Part shown: positions 34,095 to 46,755 of the stretch, in pieces
How positions within the stretch are numbered: position 1 is the stretch's first letter
Layout: the number at the start of each line of letters is the position of its first letter
Made by a program: the position numbers and the translations under genes
Assembly (NCBI GenBank): GCA_950097015.1
Contig: CATNEN010000007.1
Coordinates: 13,293,001-13,357,000 of the forward strand
Direction: 5' to 3'
DNA: 64,000 nt
Origin: Macrostomum hystrix
Lineage: Eukaryota > Platyhelminthes > Macrostomidae
Notes under the pieces: model-generated
Databases searched by the model: none
The model's input: the letters and a program-made list of their open reading frames with translations, nothing else
Told to the model about the DNA's origin: nothing

Positions 34095-34625
34095 CTTGCA
34101 TGGGTGGCCTTCTGTTCCGTGAGGACCATTCTGCTGTCCTAGGCCCTACCTGACCATCAGAGGGCGGCGTTGTTCCGGGCGGTGATTGAGTCTGTCCTCT
34201 TGTACAACACTGAGACCTTGATGCTGACGGACTTGCTTGAACATCAGGTCAATGCGGCGCATGCTGACCTGCTGCACGCTGCCTTCAAGATCGGCAACCA
34301 GGGAGTCTCCAATGCGGCACTCTACCACCGCACCAGCCTGGCCTGGCCAAGTGAACTTCTGCGCCATCGGTGACTCCAGCTTGCAGGCCATGTCATCCAT
34401 GCCCGAGTCATACTGCCCAAAGCCAGTGCAGAGGTGATGCTGCTCATGGTACAAGCATCCTACTGGAGAGAATAGGTGCACACCCGGTGCTACGTTGACT
34501 GCCTGCTGGATGATGCCAGCACTCCGGTCTCTGTCGGTGGTGCGTCCTTTGTTTGCTCCCAGGCCCTCAAGCGCCCCATGTGATGCTGTATTAGACTCTG
34601 ACAGCATACTATGTTGTTGTTGTTG
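34095..34625 (+). mobile_element. Family-B LINE, 3' end fragment
   Basis: The plus strand matches the last part of the 59.9-62.9 kb LINE: VLLYNTETLMLTDLLEHQVNAAHADLL (34195-34280) aligns with the block at 62575-62650, then AAFKIGNQGVSNAALYHR and WPSE. It ends in a TTG/TGT run at about 34610-34628. 5'-truncated; frames are partly broken. Confidence 0.85.
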
Positions 34626-34628
34626 TCG

Positions 34629-35051
34629 CCATACTCATTGAGCTGTAATGGAGCAGGAGCACATATAAAACTACTGATACTGAAGGTCTTGTTGGCATTG
34701 ATACTAAACAAAATACAAAACTGTTGCCATGATCACAAAGGCCATTATATAATAGCAAGTCTACATGTTTCCCTACTGGTATTTGTCTACTACAATACTA
34801 AACTTACAGTTGCTGTCTTACTGATCAAATTCACTTTATAGCTAGCATACTCAAAAACTGTATATTATGCAATGTATCTAGAAAGAGAGGAACAGAGAAA
34901 GGCAAAACACTTATTTTCATAATATTTTATTTTAAAGAACACACAAATATTCTTAGAACTACAAGGTTTACATTCTGCTTTTCATAGACTTCATGTAGAC
35001 TCAGACTTACACTTCAGAGGACCTAGACTTAGACTTCAGAGTTCAGACTTC
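34629..35051. other. Gene-free stretch
   Basis: AT-rich, with a cluster of CAGACTT-type motifs near 34998-35050. Nothing else identified. Confidence 0.35.
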
Positions 35052-35099
35052 ATCTGCTATATTACTTAATGCTTCATGAAGTACTGTAATATAGCAGAT
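35052..35099. repeat. Perfect hairpin with palindromic loop
   Basis: ATCTGCTATATTAC (35052-35065) pairs with GTAATATAGCAGAT (35086-35099). The 20-nt loop contains the 10-bp palindrome CTTCATGAAG. Confidence 0.85.
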
Positions 35100-35189
35100 T
35101 GAATTATTTGGTGTAGGTACTAGGTAGCAAGCATATGTACAGAACAATATTGCAAGTAAAAGGCTTAGGGGCATACTATATAGGAGAAT

Positions 35190-35321
35190 ATCACTGCCTC
35201 AGACAGTCAAGGTTCAGCAGTGGGTAATACCATATAAAGCCATAAATGACCTTCAAGTTGTGAGTCTGATGCCCTAACCACTAGGCTACAACCTCTGAAG
35301 TTGTAGAGGAGAGGCAGTGAT
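35190..35321 (-). repeat. tRNA-like (SINE-type) repeat within an inverted repeat
   Basis: The minus strand reads GGTTGTAGCCTAGTGGTTAG followed by GGCATCAGACTCACAACTTGA. TAGCCTAGTGG (35288-35278) is a good tRNA A box, and the anticodon-arm-like part resembles tRNA-Val (CAC). The T arm and B box are not recognisable, so this is not a functional tRNA. The segment is bounded by 11-bp inverted repeats ATCACTGCCTC (35190-35200) and GAGGCAGTGAT (35311-35321). Confidence 0.55.
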
Positions 35322-35959
35322 CCAAATGAATCCAACTAAATCCAAATGCCAAGGAGAGATAAGATTTGTTTAACTTCTTTAGAGAGGCACTTTGCAAACA
35401 ATATTTGCTAACACTACCAATTGGCCAAAAATAAAAGCTTTTTATAGCCATATTTTTATTCCACGGTCCTATATATACTATAAGAAAATATTTCGTGCTT
35501 TTACACAGGTAGTACTCTTTTAATATAATTTCAAGAATTATAAGTTTATTAGTTAATCAAGAATTAACTAAAAATATATGTACAAGAAGCTTTTACCTGT
35601 GTAAAATTCTTGCAAGCTTTTTTAGACTGTCTTGTTGATGCTTCAAAAATTATTTGCAATGAGTGTCACATTCTTCTATTTAGTGTTCCATGTATGAGAA
35701 GCTTTAAACATTGTAAGCCTCTTGTGTGTTATTGTTATTTCACTTTATGCACTTTTTACAAAAAAGTATAAAGTATAAAATGAAGTTCAATAATCTTAAA
35801 TGGATTAGAGCTTCTCATTCAAATCTTGGTTTATGTATTTACTTGGCTTGGACAGTTATTATTATTATTGTTTACATGCTGCAGTCAAAATGCTAAATTA
35901 CACACTTGCATAAAATTTTTCGTTTAAATATAAAAATTATAATTCCTCTTTTCTTTTAG
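35322..35959. other. Upstream region or 5' intron of the ARF-GEF
   Basis: AT-rich, ending in a pyrimidine tract and acceptor (CTTTTCTTTTAG, 35948-35959). It holds an inverted repeat TTTTACACAGGTA (about 35499-35511) and TACCTGTGTAAAA (about 35595-35607). Confidence 0.4.
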
Positions 35960-36003
35960 AACAAACGATCGGCTGATGCTGCCTGTTTGATATGAGGCCA
36001 TGA
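35960..36003 (+). promoter_or_regulatory. ARF-GEF leader with two short upstream ORFs
   Basis: After the acceptor at 35959 the 40-nt leader contains ATG CTG CCT GTT TGA (35975-35989) and ATG AGG CCA TGA (35992-36003). The stop of the second overlaps the main start codon in the form ATGA. This arrangement could limit initiation on the main frame or rely on reinitiation. Confidence 0.7.
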
Positions 36004-39000
36004 CTAGTGCTAGCATGTTTCTTATTCGTGCTTTGCAGAAGATTCTTAGTGAGAAAGAAATTCGTCGTAGTCACAATAGCAAGCTAAGAGAACTATGTGA
36101 GAGCACCCTTAAAGAATTAAAGGCAAGAGAGCAGAGCAACAATAAATCGCCAGAAAATTCCGTTCTGCCACCACTCAAGTCTGACAGCAACGTTCTCCTA
36201 GAAAATGAAAAATACCTTATACCATTTGAGCAAGCTTGTCACTCAAAATCAGCTCAAATTGTCATAGCGTCGCTCGATTGTCTGCAAAAGCTGATTGCTT
36301 ATGGCCATATTCCTAACAGATTAGTGGCCGATGGTAGTGGCAGGAAGTTAATTGAAAGAATTACTGAACTTATAACGTCATGCTTTCATGGACCTGAAAC
36401 TGATGAAGGTGTTCAGCTTCAAGTTATCAAGGTTTTGCTGACTGTGATGACAGCCCAGGATGTCGAGGTGCACGAAGGATATGTACTAAAAATTGTTCGC
36501 ACGTGCTGCAATATTTATCTTGTTAGTAAAAGCAGCATCAACCAAGCAACTGCGAAGGCCACTTTAACACAAATGCTAAATGACATATTTTCTCGGATGG
36601 AAAACAAGATTATTGAAGCTTCTACTGCCATCGAGGAGGAAGTCGATGCCTCTACCACAAAAGAGAAGCAAAGTACACCAGAGATAAGCAACTTTGAAGC
36701 CACTGGTGAACGTACTCTCATTGAGGGCATTGAGGCTAATGGCACTAGTACTGAAGCACTTGATAAGCAGACTACAGCAGCCATTATTCGTGGAATTCTC
36801 GATGAAATAATTGATAAAGCTGATGCAGCTGCTAGTAGTGTACAAAATGGCGAGTCGGTAGTTTCTGCTGAAGATTCCGAAAAGGAGTCAACTTCAGCCA
36901 GTCTACCAGAAGATGATGGAAGTTCTAAAGGAGAACTGGGAAAGGTTCCGTCGCGCTCCGAGTCTAGTCTACCTACTGAACTGAAGGATGGTGTAGAGGA
37001 CATTTCTAGTTTGTCTTATTCACACGTATCTCAGAAGGATGCTTTCTTAGTATTTCGTAGCCTCTGTAAGCTTTCAATGAAGCCACTTCCTGACGGTCAT
37101 CCTGACCCAAAGTCGCACGAATTGCGGTCAAAGATTCTGGCGCTTGAATTGCTTTTAAGCATTCTTCAGAACCCTGGCCCGGTATTTAAGACCAATGAAA
37201 CATTTATCAATGCAATAAAACAGTACCTTTGCGTCGCTTTGTCTAGAAATGGTGTTTCTTCAGTTCAGGAAGTCTTCGAACTATCGTGTGCTATATTTCT
37301 ATCTCTGCTGTCCCACTTCAAGCAGCATCTAAAGCCTCAGATCGAAGTCTTTTTTAAGGATATTTTCCTCTACATTCTCGAAAATCAAAGTAGCTCTTTT
37401 GGTCATAAGTGGATTATTGTTCAGATTATGGCAAGAATTTGTTCAGACGCTCAGTGTGTCGTTGACTTGTATCTAAACTACGACTGTGAGATGAACTCCG
37501 CCAACGTCTTTGAACGTTTAGTCAAGGACTTGGCAAAAGCTGCCCAAGGTACCCATGCAAAGGAGCTTGGCTGTACGCCGGTGCAAGAAAAGCAGATGCG
37601 AACGAAGTCTTTAGAGTGCTTAGTTTCAATTCTTAAATGCATGATGGAGTGGAGTCGCGACCTATATCACAATCCACATAATCATAGCAATTTAAATGTT
37701 ATCGAGTACCATAAAACGGAGCCTCTGCCACCAGGAACTGATGTTAACGCTAGCACACTAGGTACGCATTCGCGTGAAAGTTCCAATTCACTGTCATCCT
37801 TGCCAGGAACTAGCAATGTGTCTACTGCAGGCGAATTAGTGGATCACTTCGAGGTCCGAAAGCAACAGAAGGAGATGGTTGAAACTGGAATAGCACTTTT
37901 CAACAAAAAACCCTTAAAAGGAATCAGGTATCTACAGGAAAGCAAACTGCTTGGTCCAACAGTTGAAGACGTTGCTGACTTTTTGCGTGCTGAAGAACGG
38001 CTAGATCAAGCAGTTCTTGGTGACTTCCTAAGCGACAATGATGACTACAGCAGACAAGTAATGTATGCGTACGTTGATCAACAGAACTTCGAAAACATGG
38101 ACTTTGTTTCCGCCCTTCGAAAGTTTCTGGAGTCGTTTCGACTTCCTGGAGAGGCACAAAAGATTGATCGTCTCGTTGAGAAGTTTGCATCGCGCTACTT
38201 CGAGTGCAATCAGAACAACACAATTTTCTCAAGTGCTGATGCTGCTTATGTCTTAGCATATTCAATCATTATGCTCACTACTGATCTTCACAGCTCACAG
38301 ATCAAAGCGCATAACAAAATGTCAAAGGAAAGTTACATCAAAATGAATCGTGGTATCAACGACACCCGCGATTTGCCTGAGGAATATTTAAGCAAGATTT
38401 ATGACGAGATTCGAGGCAAGAAGATTGATATGAAGACTACATCCGCTTCGACTAGGCCTAAGCCAAAAGTGCCTGCTCAAGTTCCAACTTCTGAAAGGCA
38501 GCGAAAAATGATATTTTACATGGAAATGGAGCAAATGGCAAAAGCTGCCAAAGAACTGATGGAGAACGTCAGTCATCTACCTTCTGATTTCACGAGTGCG
38601 ACAAATGTAGAGCTCACACGCCCAATGTTCAAAATTGTTTGGACTCCTTTTCTTGCTGCATTCAGTGTCGGTCTGCAAGATAGTGACGATCACGATATTT
38701 CTGCACTTTGCCTTGAAGGCATTCGAAGCGCTATTAGAATCGCATGTATATTTTACATGGAACTGGAACGCGATGCCTACGTTCAAGCTTTGTCCCGGTT
38801 CACCTTTTTGACGGCTAATAGCATAACAGAAATGAAAGCGAAAAACATCGATACCATCAAGACTTTAATCACTGTCGCAAATACTGACGGAAATTACCTA
38901 GGTAGATCATGGCTCGAAATTCTTCGTTGCATTAGCACACTTGAACTTGCACAACTAATCGGCAGTGGTGTGAAGTCGCAATTTATCACAGGATCTTCTG

Positions 39001-41665
39001 TTGCTAGTCATGCATCCGGCTCATCAACTACTTTCAAAGACAACTTGACTAGTACCATCGACTCCGATGCCTTTAGAGACCATAAAAAGATCCAGCTGCT
39101 TCAAGAGCAGATTGGTGAGACAAGCTCCCAGAGTGTAGTTGTTGCAGTCGACAGAATATTTACTGGCTCTACTAGATTAAATGGCGAGTCCATTGTCCAT
39201 TTTGTCGATGCTCTTTGCAAGGTGTCGCGAGATGAGCTAGTATCCAATCATCCAAGGATGTTCAGTTTGCAAAAAATCGTTGAAATTTCCTACTACAACA
39301 TGGGCCGGATTCGCTTGCAATGGTCAAGAATTTGGGAGGTTCTTGGTAAGCATTTTAACGAAGCCGGGTGCAACCCCAACGAAGATATCGCAGTTTTTGC
39401 TGTTGATTCTCTACGTCAGTTGTCTACGAAGTTTTTGGAGAAGGGCGAGCTGCCAAATTTTCGCTTTCAGAAGGACTTCATGAAGCCATTCGAAATCATC
39501 ATGAAGAAAAACACGTCAAAGAACATTAAAGATATGGTTGTGCAGTGTGTTGCACAGATGGTCAATTCCCAGTACTTTAATATTAAGTCTGGATGGAAAA
39601 ATGTGTTCTCAGTTTTCTTTCTTGCAGCGAGTGATCAGGAGGAGGGCATTGTTGAACTAGCTTTTCAGACAACTGTGCGCATTATTACTGAGATTATGGA
39701 GAAACAGTTTTCTTCTGTGTTAGATTCATTCCAAGACGCCGTTAAGACCTTATCTGAGTTCGCATGCAACGTGAAGTTTCCAGATACCAGCATGGAAGCC
39801 ATTCGTTACATTCGAGTCTGTGCAAAGTACGTTGCGGAAAAGGGCATGATCTTTCGCGATCATCAAGGTGACACTGATGTCTACGTGCAGGAGGAAGACA
39901 GAGTTTGGGTTCGAGGTTGGTTTCCAATCCTTTTTGAGCTCACTTGCGTTATAAGCCGGTGCAAGCTGGATGTACGGACTCGGTCGTTGACAGTTTTGTT
40001 TGAAATAATGAAAACTTATGGAGGACAATTCACGCAGAGCTGGTGGAAGGAGCTGTTCGGAGTGATCTTTCGAATCTTTGACGAAATAAAAATGTCAGAT
40101 TCGCCTGCAGAGCGCATTGAATGGATGAACACTACATGCAATCACGCACTATATGCGATTGTCGATGTATTCACACAATATTATGAAACATTGTGTCCGA
40201 TTCTGTTAAACGAACTTTACGCTCAACTTAAGTGGTGCGTCCAGCAGGACAACGAGCAGCTGGCTCGTGCTGGCACAAACTGCTTTGAGAACTTCGTCAT
40301 CTCTAACGGTGCCAATTTTACCTCAGAAATCTGGCAAGTGACGTGTGTTTCTCTTAAAGAGATCTTTGAAAAGACAGTGCCCTCTAAATTATTGACTTGG
40401 TCTCCTGCTAGTCCTGAGAAATCGTCAAATCAGCAGCTGGATGAAGGACTCAGTAATCAAGCTCTGTTTAACAGCCTGCTTATTAAGTGCGTAGTTCAAT
40501 TTGAACTGATCGTTGCGTTCGACAACATTATTTTCTATCCTGCAGCGAGCCGTAAGGAAGATCAAGAGAATTGGTCGTCTGCTCAGCATCCGATGGAGGA
40601 GTTACCAGCTGTGGCAGAGAAGTTGGATGAAGACCGCGGAATGTACAGACATCTGTCTACTGATCAGCTGGTTACGCTTGCAGATTGTCTAATGGAGTCG
40701 CACATATTCGCTAAAAAGTTCAATTTAGACCACGAGCAACGTAACCTGCTGTGGAAAGCTGGTATGTTTAATCAGTGGAAGTAAATTCCAACTTAAAATT
40801 CACTTTAAGTTCACTTCTGTAATTTGTATCCCATGTATTTATTACTTATATGAAACTCCTAATAAATCTTAATGAAACTCTTGAATGAAACTCTTAATTA
40901 AAAAACTATAAAAATCGAAAGTTTAGATAGAAAAAATAGTCGCCCAGAAGCATTCTATCTTGCCTCATATTTTCGCCTTTAATTTAAATCACTTGGTTTC
41001 ACAGGCACAGCTTAACTCATCCGAGCTCTAGGAGTGTTGCTCTGGATGTTCACAACGATCTCTATTTATTGCCAGATATTTTTCTCATTTAATTTAGGCT
41101 TGACCTCTTGCAGCTAGTAAGGCTAAGTCGGGAAAAGTCAAAGTAAATTTAATAGTAAATTATTTACATGTAAATTAATGGCTACAGAAGAACAAATATA
41201 TTAAATTAATTAATTGGGTTTAACTGCCCTTCTAAAATTCAACTTGTGCCCTACTCGTACATCACAGGCTTCAAAGGCAAGGCAAAACCAAACCTACTAA
41301 AACAGGAGACCCAGTCGCTAAGCTGCTGTCTCCGGATTCTATTTCGTCTGAATTCGGATAGCAGCCGTTCTCAGGAGTCCGAAACTATTCACTCTAAGCT
41401 TGTAAGCTTGTGCAGCGACGCTCTGCACCACTACCTATCACTGCCTACCGATATTCACAGAGAGGCCTGGAACTCCCTTCTGCTTCTGATGCTAGTCAGA
41501 ATCAGTCGGCTGCCCTCAGATAAGCTTAGGCGGCACCTGGTTGCCTATTACCAGCTGCTGTGCGACTGCCTCCTCGTGCAAAATCTGCCGCCCGAGATCA
41601 AAGCTGGCTTGCGCCGCGTGTTCATGCGAGCTGGCGCCTTGGCGCAGCTGCTGCCTGCCACCTGA
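36000..41665 (+). CDS. ARFGEF: BIG-type ARF guanine nucleotide exchange factor (Sec7 domain), 1,719 aa
   Basis: Activates ARF GTPases at the trans-Golgi and endosomes by GDP-GTP exchange. Two coding exons, 36000-40761 and 41268-41665, join in phase (G|GT at the donor 40762, CACAG acceptor at 41267). They give 5,160 nt, or 1,719 codons plus stop, close to the usual BIG1/BIG2 length of about 1,800. The DCB region is residues 1-200, followed by an acidic Ser-rich linker (about 200-340) and the HUS region (340-500). Sec7 is at about 618-800 with [16 protein letters not shown]; Glu718 is the catalytic glutamate finger. [12 protein letters not shown] follows, and HDS repeats fill the C-terminal half. 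Exon 2 supplies the conserved [18 protein letters not shown] block. Reading on through the donor would give a 1,594-aa form ending GMFNQWK, with AATAAA at 40861. Human homologues have tens of introns; here the CDS has one. Confidence 0.95.
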
Positions 41666-43324
41666 TTTTGTGTTGGCCTGTCGAGCACAATTATTATACT
41701 GATTTGGCATCTTGCTTCCGCCACCAACATTTCCTTTTCTGTTTCGAAATATAATTGTTTCCAAATATTTACCATAGTAGTCTAAGTTGCGTCTCTTAAT
41801 TGCTATTTTAATTGCGATCTGACCTGACTAGACAAAGCACTGACAAAACTATTGTCTGTTTTCACTTGTTACTTTTGATGTCGGTTGGGCTATTGTTAAG
41901 TGATTTGTCTCAATAGGAGATAGTAAATGTTTTTTTATTTGAGCTATTTTACTTTATCGAATGCGTAATTGTTTTTTGACATAAAATTTCATTAAAAACA
42001 CTTAAATGTTTATCGCATATAGAAAGCAATAAACCGTACTTACTTCAGCAAGTTTCATTTCGACTAAAAAAAATAAAGAGGAAGTAAAATATAGTAGATT
42101 TGCTTAATTAGTATAACTTTTAGGTCATGTAGGTAAAAAAAGTATTTTCTTTATTTTTTCTTCACATTGAAAATATATATATAACAGAACGATAATGAGG
42201 ACGAATGTATTAAAGCTTAAAGGGCATTAGATCATACTGTTTTTAGTGAAGACAATTCGTAGCAGACACTAGGTATTTTACTCCATAAAATGTAATAAAA
42301 GGTCAACTGAACTGTTGTTTTAGGGATAATGCACTTCCAGAATATTTGAATCGCCTTTTGGCCCAAATTTGGAGACCGTCGTATAAATCATGGCTGTGAT
42401 GCCCGCTCATAGCACATCCTTATCTTATATAATTGTTTTGCTGATTATCTAGTAAATTGATGCTTATTCACCAATTACTCTTTACCTGAACTCTGAGCGA
42501 AGATCAAGTGTGTGGTTTTGTTTTCTTCGCTTCCCTATATCTGGTGTCGAGTATGGTGTGCCCCCTTACAGTGTTTGCTGTGCACTCGTCTTAAGACAAG
42601 CTTGTCCTTGTGCGCCGTTTTTAGTAGCCAAACGCTGATTATCATTTAATTATTATATGTAAAAGTGCCTGGAATTCCTGTTGTTTCCGATATACTATCC
42701 TGGTACTGATCTATTGATTCACCCTATTGCACACGTCTATTTCTTACTGACTTACCTGTTCTTATTCAGTAAGTCCCCTTTCATGTTGCCCTCTGATATC
42801 TGGAGTTTTCATTACTAAGTTTCGTTGTATTTGCTCTTATTTAAGCGGGGTAGCTTGTGATATGCAGCAGTTTTTTCTGTTAACTAGATCGAAAAATAAA
42901 CACCAATCGTCTGTGCATTAATGCTTACTGGTTTAATTGGGTTTCCATTGAGCTTTATTTCGTTCCTTCTTTTTTTATCTTGACAGCAAATGTATGTATG
43001 ACAAGAACAGGCTTAAGTATTTCGTAAATTTTTTGTTAGCCAGACTATGAACTTTTCATAAAACTGTTGTTTTAACATGTGTTAGTCTTATAATTTTTGT
43101 GGACACGCAATTTTTGCATTGGCAGTAAAAAATCTAGTTCACGCATGTTCAGTATTTTTTAACGTGTCTATTATAGATGTTCACAAAACAAAGCTTGTTT
43201 TTTATGACGGCATGCTTTGCAATGTCTGAAAATTACGGGTTTAGAGCGGCAGCGAAGCAAGCGTAATTTTTGCAATCTTATTTATTCAGTTATTTAAATT
43301 ATTAATTTTCTTTCTTAACTACAG
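41666..43324. other. Intergenic region, ARF-GEF to PRPF39
   Basis: AT-rich. AATAAA hexamers occur at about 42029, 42070 and 42895; the first could serve the ARF-GEF. The right end is a pyrimidine-rich tract with an acceptor (TTAACTACAG, ending 43324) just before PRPF39. Confidence 0.5.
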
Positions 43325-43331
43325 CCTCAAA

Positions 43332-46300
43332 ATGACCAGTCCAGAGCCAACCAATGGTTTAGCAAGCGGGCCATCCGATGCTCACGAGGCTTCATGCCTC
43401 CTAGATCAAGACGCTGTTTCACCTGTTCGGTCTACTGGGACCGCATCTGATGTTCCACCTGCCGCTGTCGCTGATTCACCTCTGTCAAAGCCTTGTGAGT
43501 CTTCAGGCGAATCTGGCAAGGCTGCAGAAGAGGCAGATTCGGACTCTCCTGCAACACTCAGCGACTTACTAGGTTTCTCAGTCGATGAATCCAGTGAAAT
43601 CGGGCGCCTATGGCGCGCAGTCATTGATGATGGTTCTGACTTCACTTCTTGGACGCTGCTGCTGGAGGCGGCGGAGCGTGGAGTTGCCGCTGACGTTCAA
43701 ATGGCCAGACAGGCTTTTGGCCGATTCCTGCAGCGCTATCCCTACTGTTACGGTTATTGGAAGAAATTAGCTGAGGTCGAGAAGTCCGCTGGCCATCCGG
43801 ACCGAGTTATTGAGGTAATGCCGAGCTCCGTATTCTCCTATCAATCCGCAGCCTTTTTCAGTTCATTATGTTGCTTAATGACTATTAAAGTTCCAAAAAA
43901 TTCACCTAGTTTTAGTATATAAGATAACGACCTAAAATTGATTCGATTTTTAGTAATCGTATTTGGTTTGCTTGTCGGATTCTCCTTACACTCAGGGCTA
44001 ACATGTGGTTGTGTATTTGTGCATTTTGAAGTAAGGTAAATCTAAATAATCCGGTATATTTTGTTGTCTGCTTAGTCAAAAGAACTTTAATAAGGTTGTC
44101 TAATTGCTCTGGTGCAAGAGCTTTCTGGTTTATTAAATTTCTCTTCGAACTACACAAGGACTTGGATCTTCATTTCTTAAAAAATAGAGCCTTTAACAGT
44201 GCTTTAACAGTCACAAAAATTTTAGGTTTGAAATCAACATCTCAACGTTTTTAATACCGTTACTTCATTCTCTATGTCAAATTTTGCAGGCGAACACGTA
44301 TTTTTAGGCATAGCAATATACTTTAGCGCTACGTGTTACAATCTGCTGATCTGCCAGTTAGCTATGGACTTATCTATGCTAGGCCTGTATGCTATATGCG
44401 TATATTTTATCCATTGAAGTCTGTGAACGCCATTGAGCCTCTCAACTTGCGCAAGTGGACGCGCGCCTTTCTTGACTATTTCTGCTACCTCACTAAGAGT
44501 TTTTTATTGCTCTTACTCTGTTGGTAAGAAATGTAAAATCATTTCTGTGCGATTTTGCGGATACAAGAGCATAAACGTGAAGTCTTATGATTATTGTATG
44601 GCTGATAGTGTGATTTCTCATATCTTCTAAGCTTTCACTGCTTCCTCACTGTAGGTGTACGAAAACGGAGTAAATGCAATCTACCTTTGTATCGACCTCT
44701 GGATTGCCTATTTGGAGTACGTGATGGAGACCTCACAAATCAGCCCGGACTATGAGGAAAAAGTCAAGACGTGAGATCTTTTCTCCTTTTTAATTAAACA
44801 AAATATCACTCATTCTCTGTATTCATCGGAACAAATCTTGTCAGTGATTTAGACTTGGTCGAAGTGACCTATATCATCTCCTGCCCCAAACCTAAGGCTT
44901 CGCACTCACCCAAAACCTTCCAGTCTGTTTGAGCGCGCTATAGCATCTGCTGGACTGGAGTTCCGATCTGACAAGCTGTGGGAGGACTACATAAACTGGT
45001 TAAGCGTGATGGGCAACTTTGTCGAAGTGACAGCAGTGTACGACAAACTCCTTAACACGCCCACTCAACTGTACTATCAGCACTGGGAGAGCTTTAAGCG
45101 CCATGTTGATGAGAAAGATCTACGCCAGATAGTAACGCCAGAAGAATTCAAGGACCTCTTGCGTGATGTCACTCAGCACGATATTGATATCAACGCTCTA
45201 ATCGATGATGGCACAGTTAAAAAGATGAAAGAGAAATTGATTGCCAGAAGAAGTCCCATCTATCAGACAAATTATGAACAAATCAGCAAGCGCTGGTACT
45301 TTGAGGAGAAGATCCGCCGACCTTACTTTCACATCAAACCTCTAGAGCGAAGCCAGCTGACGAATTGGCGTGAATACCTGGACATGGAGATGCAGGAGCA
45401 GGACCACGCCCGCATAATAGTGCTATTTGAGCGCTGCCTTATTGCATGCGCTAGGTACGAAGAGTTCTGGATCAAGTACGCCAAGTACCTAGAGTGGCAG
45501 AGGGATATCGACGGCGCCAGAAATGTCTGGCAACGAGCATGTCTTGTGCATCTGCCGCATAGGCCCACAGTGCACTGGTACTACTCGGCATTCGAGGAGA
45601 GGCAAGGTCAACACGGTAAGGCCAGCGAAATTATGCGCGAGCTTGAGGCCATGTGTCCCAAGCAGACTCTCGTCACCCTGCGCCGTATCAGCTGTCTAAG
45701 GCGCATCGCGCAGCCAGACCAGGTGGTTCAAGTGAGTCATATCTGGATTTATATCTAATTTTCTTAGTGCATGGGCAGGTTTAAAGGAAAAAAATCTGTC
45801 CAATACCTTGTGCCACGTCCTTTACTTTACTTATGAAGCTATTTATTGTTCGTTACAACTCACTGAAACAATGTATATATATTATTTCTACGTCTTTTAA
45901 TTCGAAACGTACGCTGTCATAATGTTAAAATCTTCATAAAAATAGTATAAATCAATTTGCATCTTCTAAACTTAAAATATGTGTCTTACAGTAATTACAG
46001 CACTTCTGTTCTAGTTAGTGCTTTGAAAGTTATCTTGGCGGTTTTATGTTCACGTTAACGTTCACTTAAACCACAATATGACTCAAAATGTCAACTCAAA
46101 ATGTCAACAGGCATACGAGGAGGCACTGCGCCGGTACAGAGAATGCCCACCGAGTCACTCAATGATATCAGCAAAATTTTCGCGATATATGCATCGCATC
46201 AGGACCGACTGGCAGCGTGCTGCTACCGTTCTTAAGGAGGCGATCGAGATCGATCCGGCCAATGAGCGGCTGTACACACAGCTTGTGGACCTGGCCTACC

Positions 46301-46755
46301 AGCTCACGCCGCTGGACGAGGCCTATTTCTGCCATTGCATCGACTTAGCTGTGTGCAGCGACCAACTTAGCGAAGAGGCAAAGCTGCGCTTCCTTTGCCG
46401 CAAAATGGAGTTTCTCGAGGATTTTAGCGCTGACATCAAGAAGATCACGGACGCATATGATGACTACCAGGCACTGCTTGCTACCTGCGGCTCACAGCGC
46501 GGTCGCTCCATGCCCGCAACCACAGCAGTTGGAAACTGCAATGGAGGTGACAGCAGCGATGAACCCACTGCTGTCAAGCGGGCGCGCCGTGAGTCTTACA
46601 CAGGTGGCAGCTATGACCCGCTCTCCAACTGCTGCTATAGTGAATCAGCCGTTTCCAATACCGTCTCAACTGCTGCCTCAGACCCGCTTCTGGTCCACCA
46701 GTTACCCATATTTAGTGGCAGCTATGAGACCGTGGCATACGGGTTGCCGCGGTAA
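43332..46755 (+). CDS. PRPF39: Pre-mRNA-processing factor 39 (U1 snRNP, HAT repeats), 683 aa
   Basis: U1 snRNP-associated splicing factor built of half-a-TPR (HAT) repeats, acting at 5' splice-site recognition. Exons 43332-43814, 44655-44770, 44924-45731 and 46111-46755 sum to 2,052 nt, 684 codons with stop. Human PRPF39 is of similar length. The N-terminal 85 residues are acidic and Ser/Pro-rich. HAT-type motifs follow: RYPYCYGYWKKLAEVE, DLWIAYLEYV, LFERAIA then DKLWEDYINW, YYQHWESFKRH, LERSQLTNWREYLDME, FEEKIRRPYFH, EEFWIKYAKYLE, RPTVHWYYSAFEERQG and QRAATVLKEAIEIDP. The C-terminal 60 residues after a KRARR basic patch are Ser/Thr-rich and unlike the vertebrate tail. The ATG lies 7 nt after an acceptor. 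The exon 3 start at 44924 was set by phase and by the conserved FERAI block. Confidence 0.93.

Noticed and set aside
36515-37003. Minus-strand open frame of 162 codons
   Set aside because: Antisense of the Ser/Glu-rich linker of the ARF-GEF; no independent support.
40740-40784. ARF-GEF ending at 40784 as a complete single-exon gene
   Set aside because: The conserved C-terminal block lies in a second exon (41268-41665), joined by a good GT-AG intron with phase preserved.
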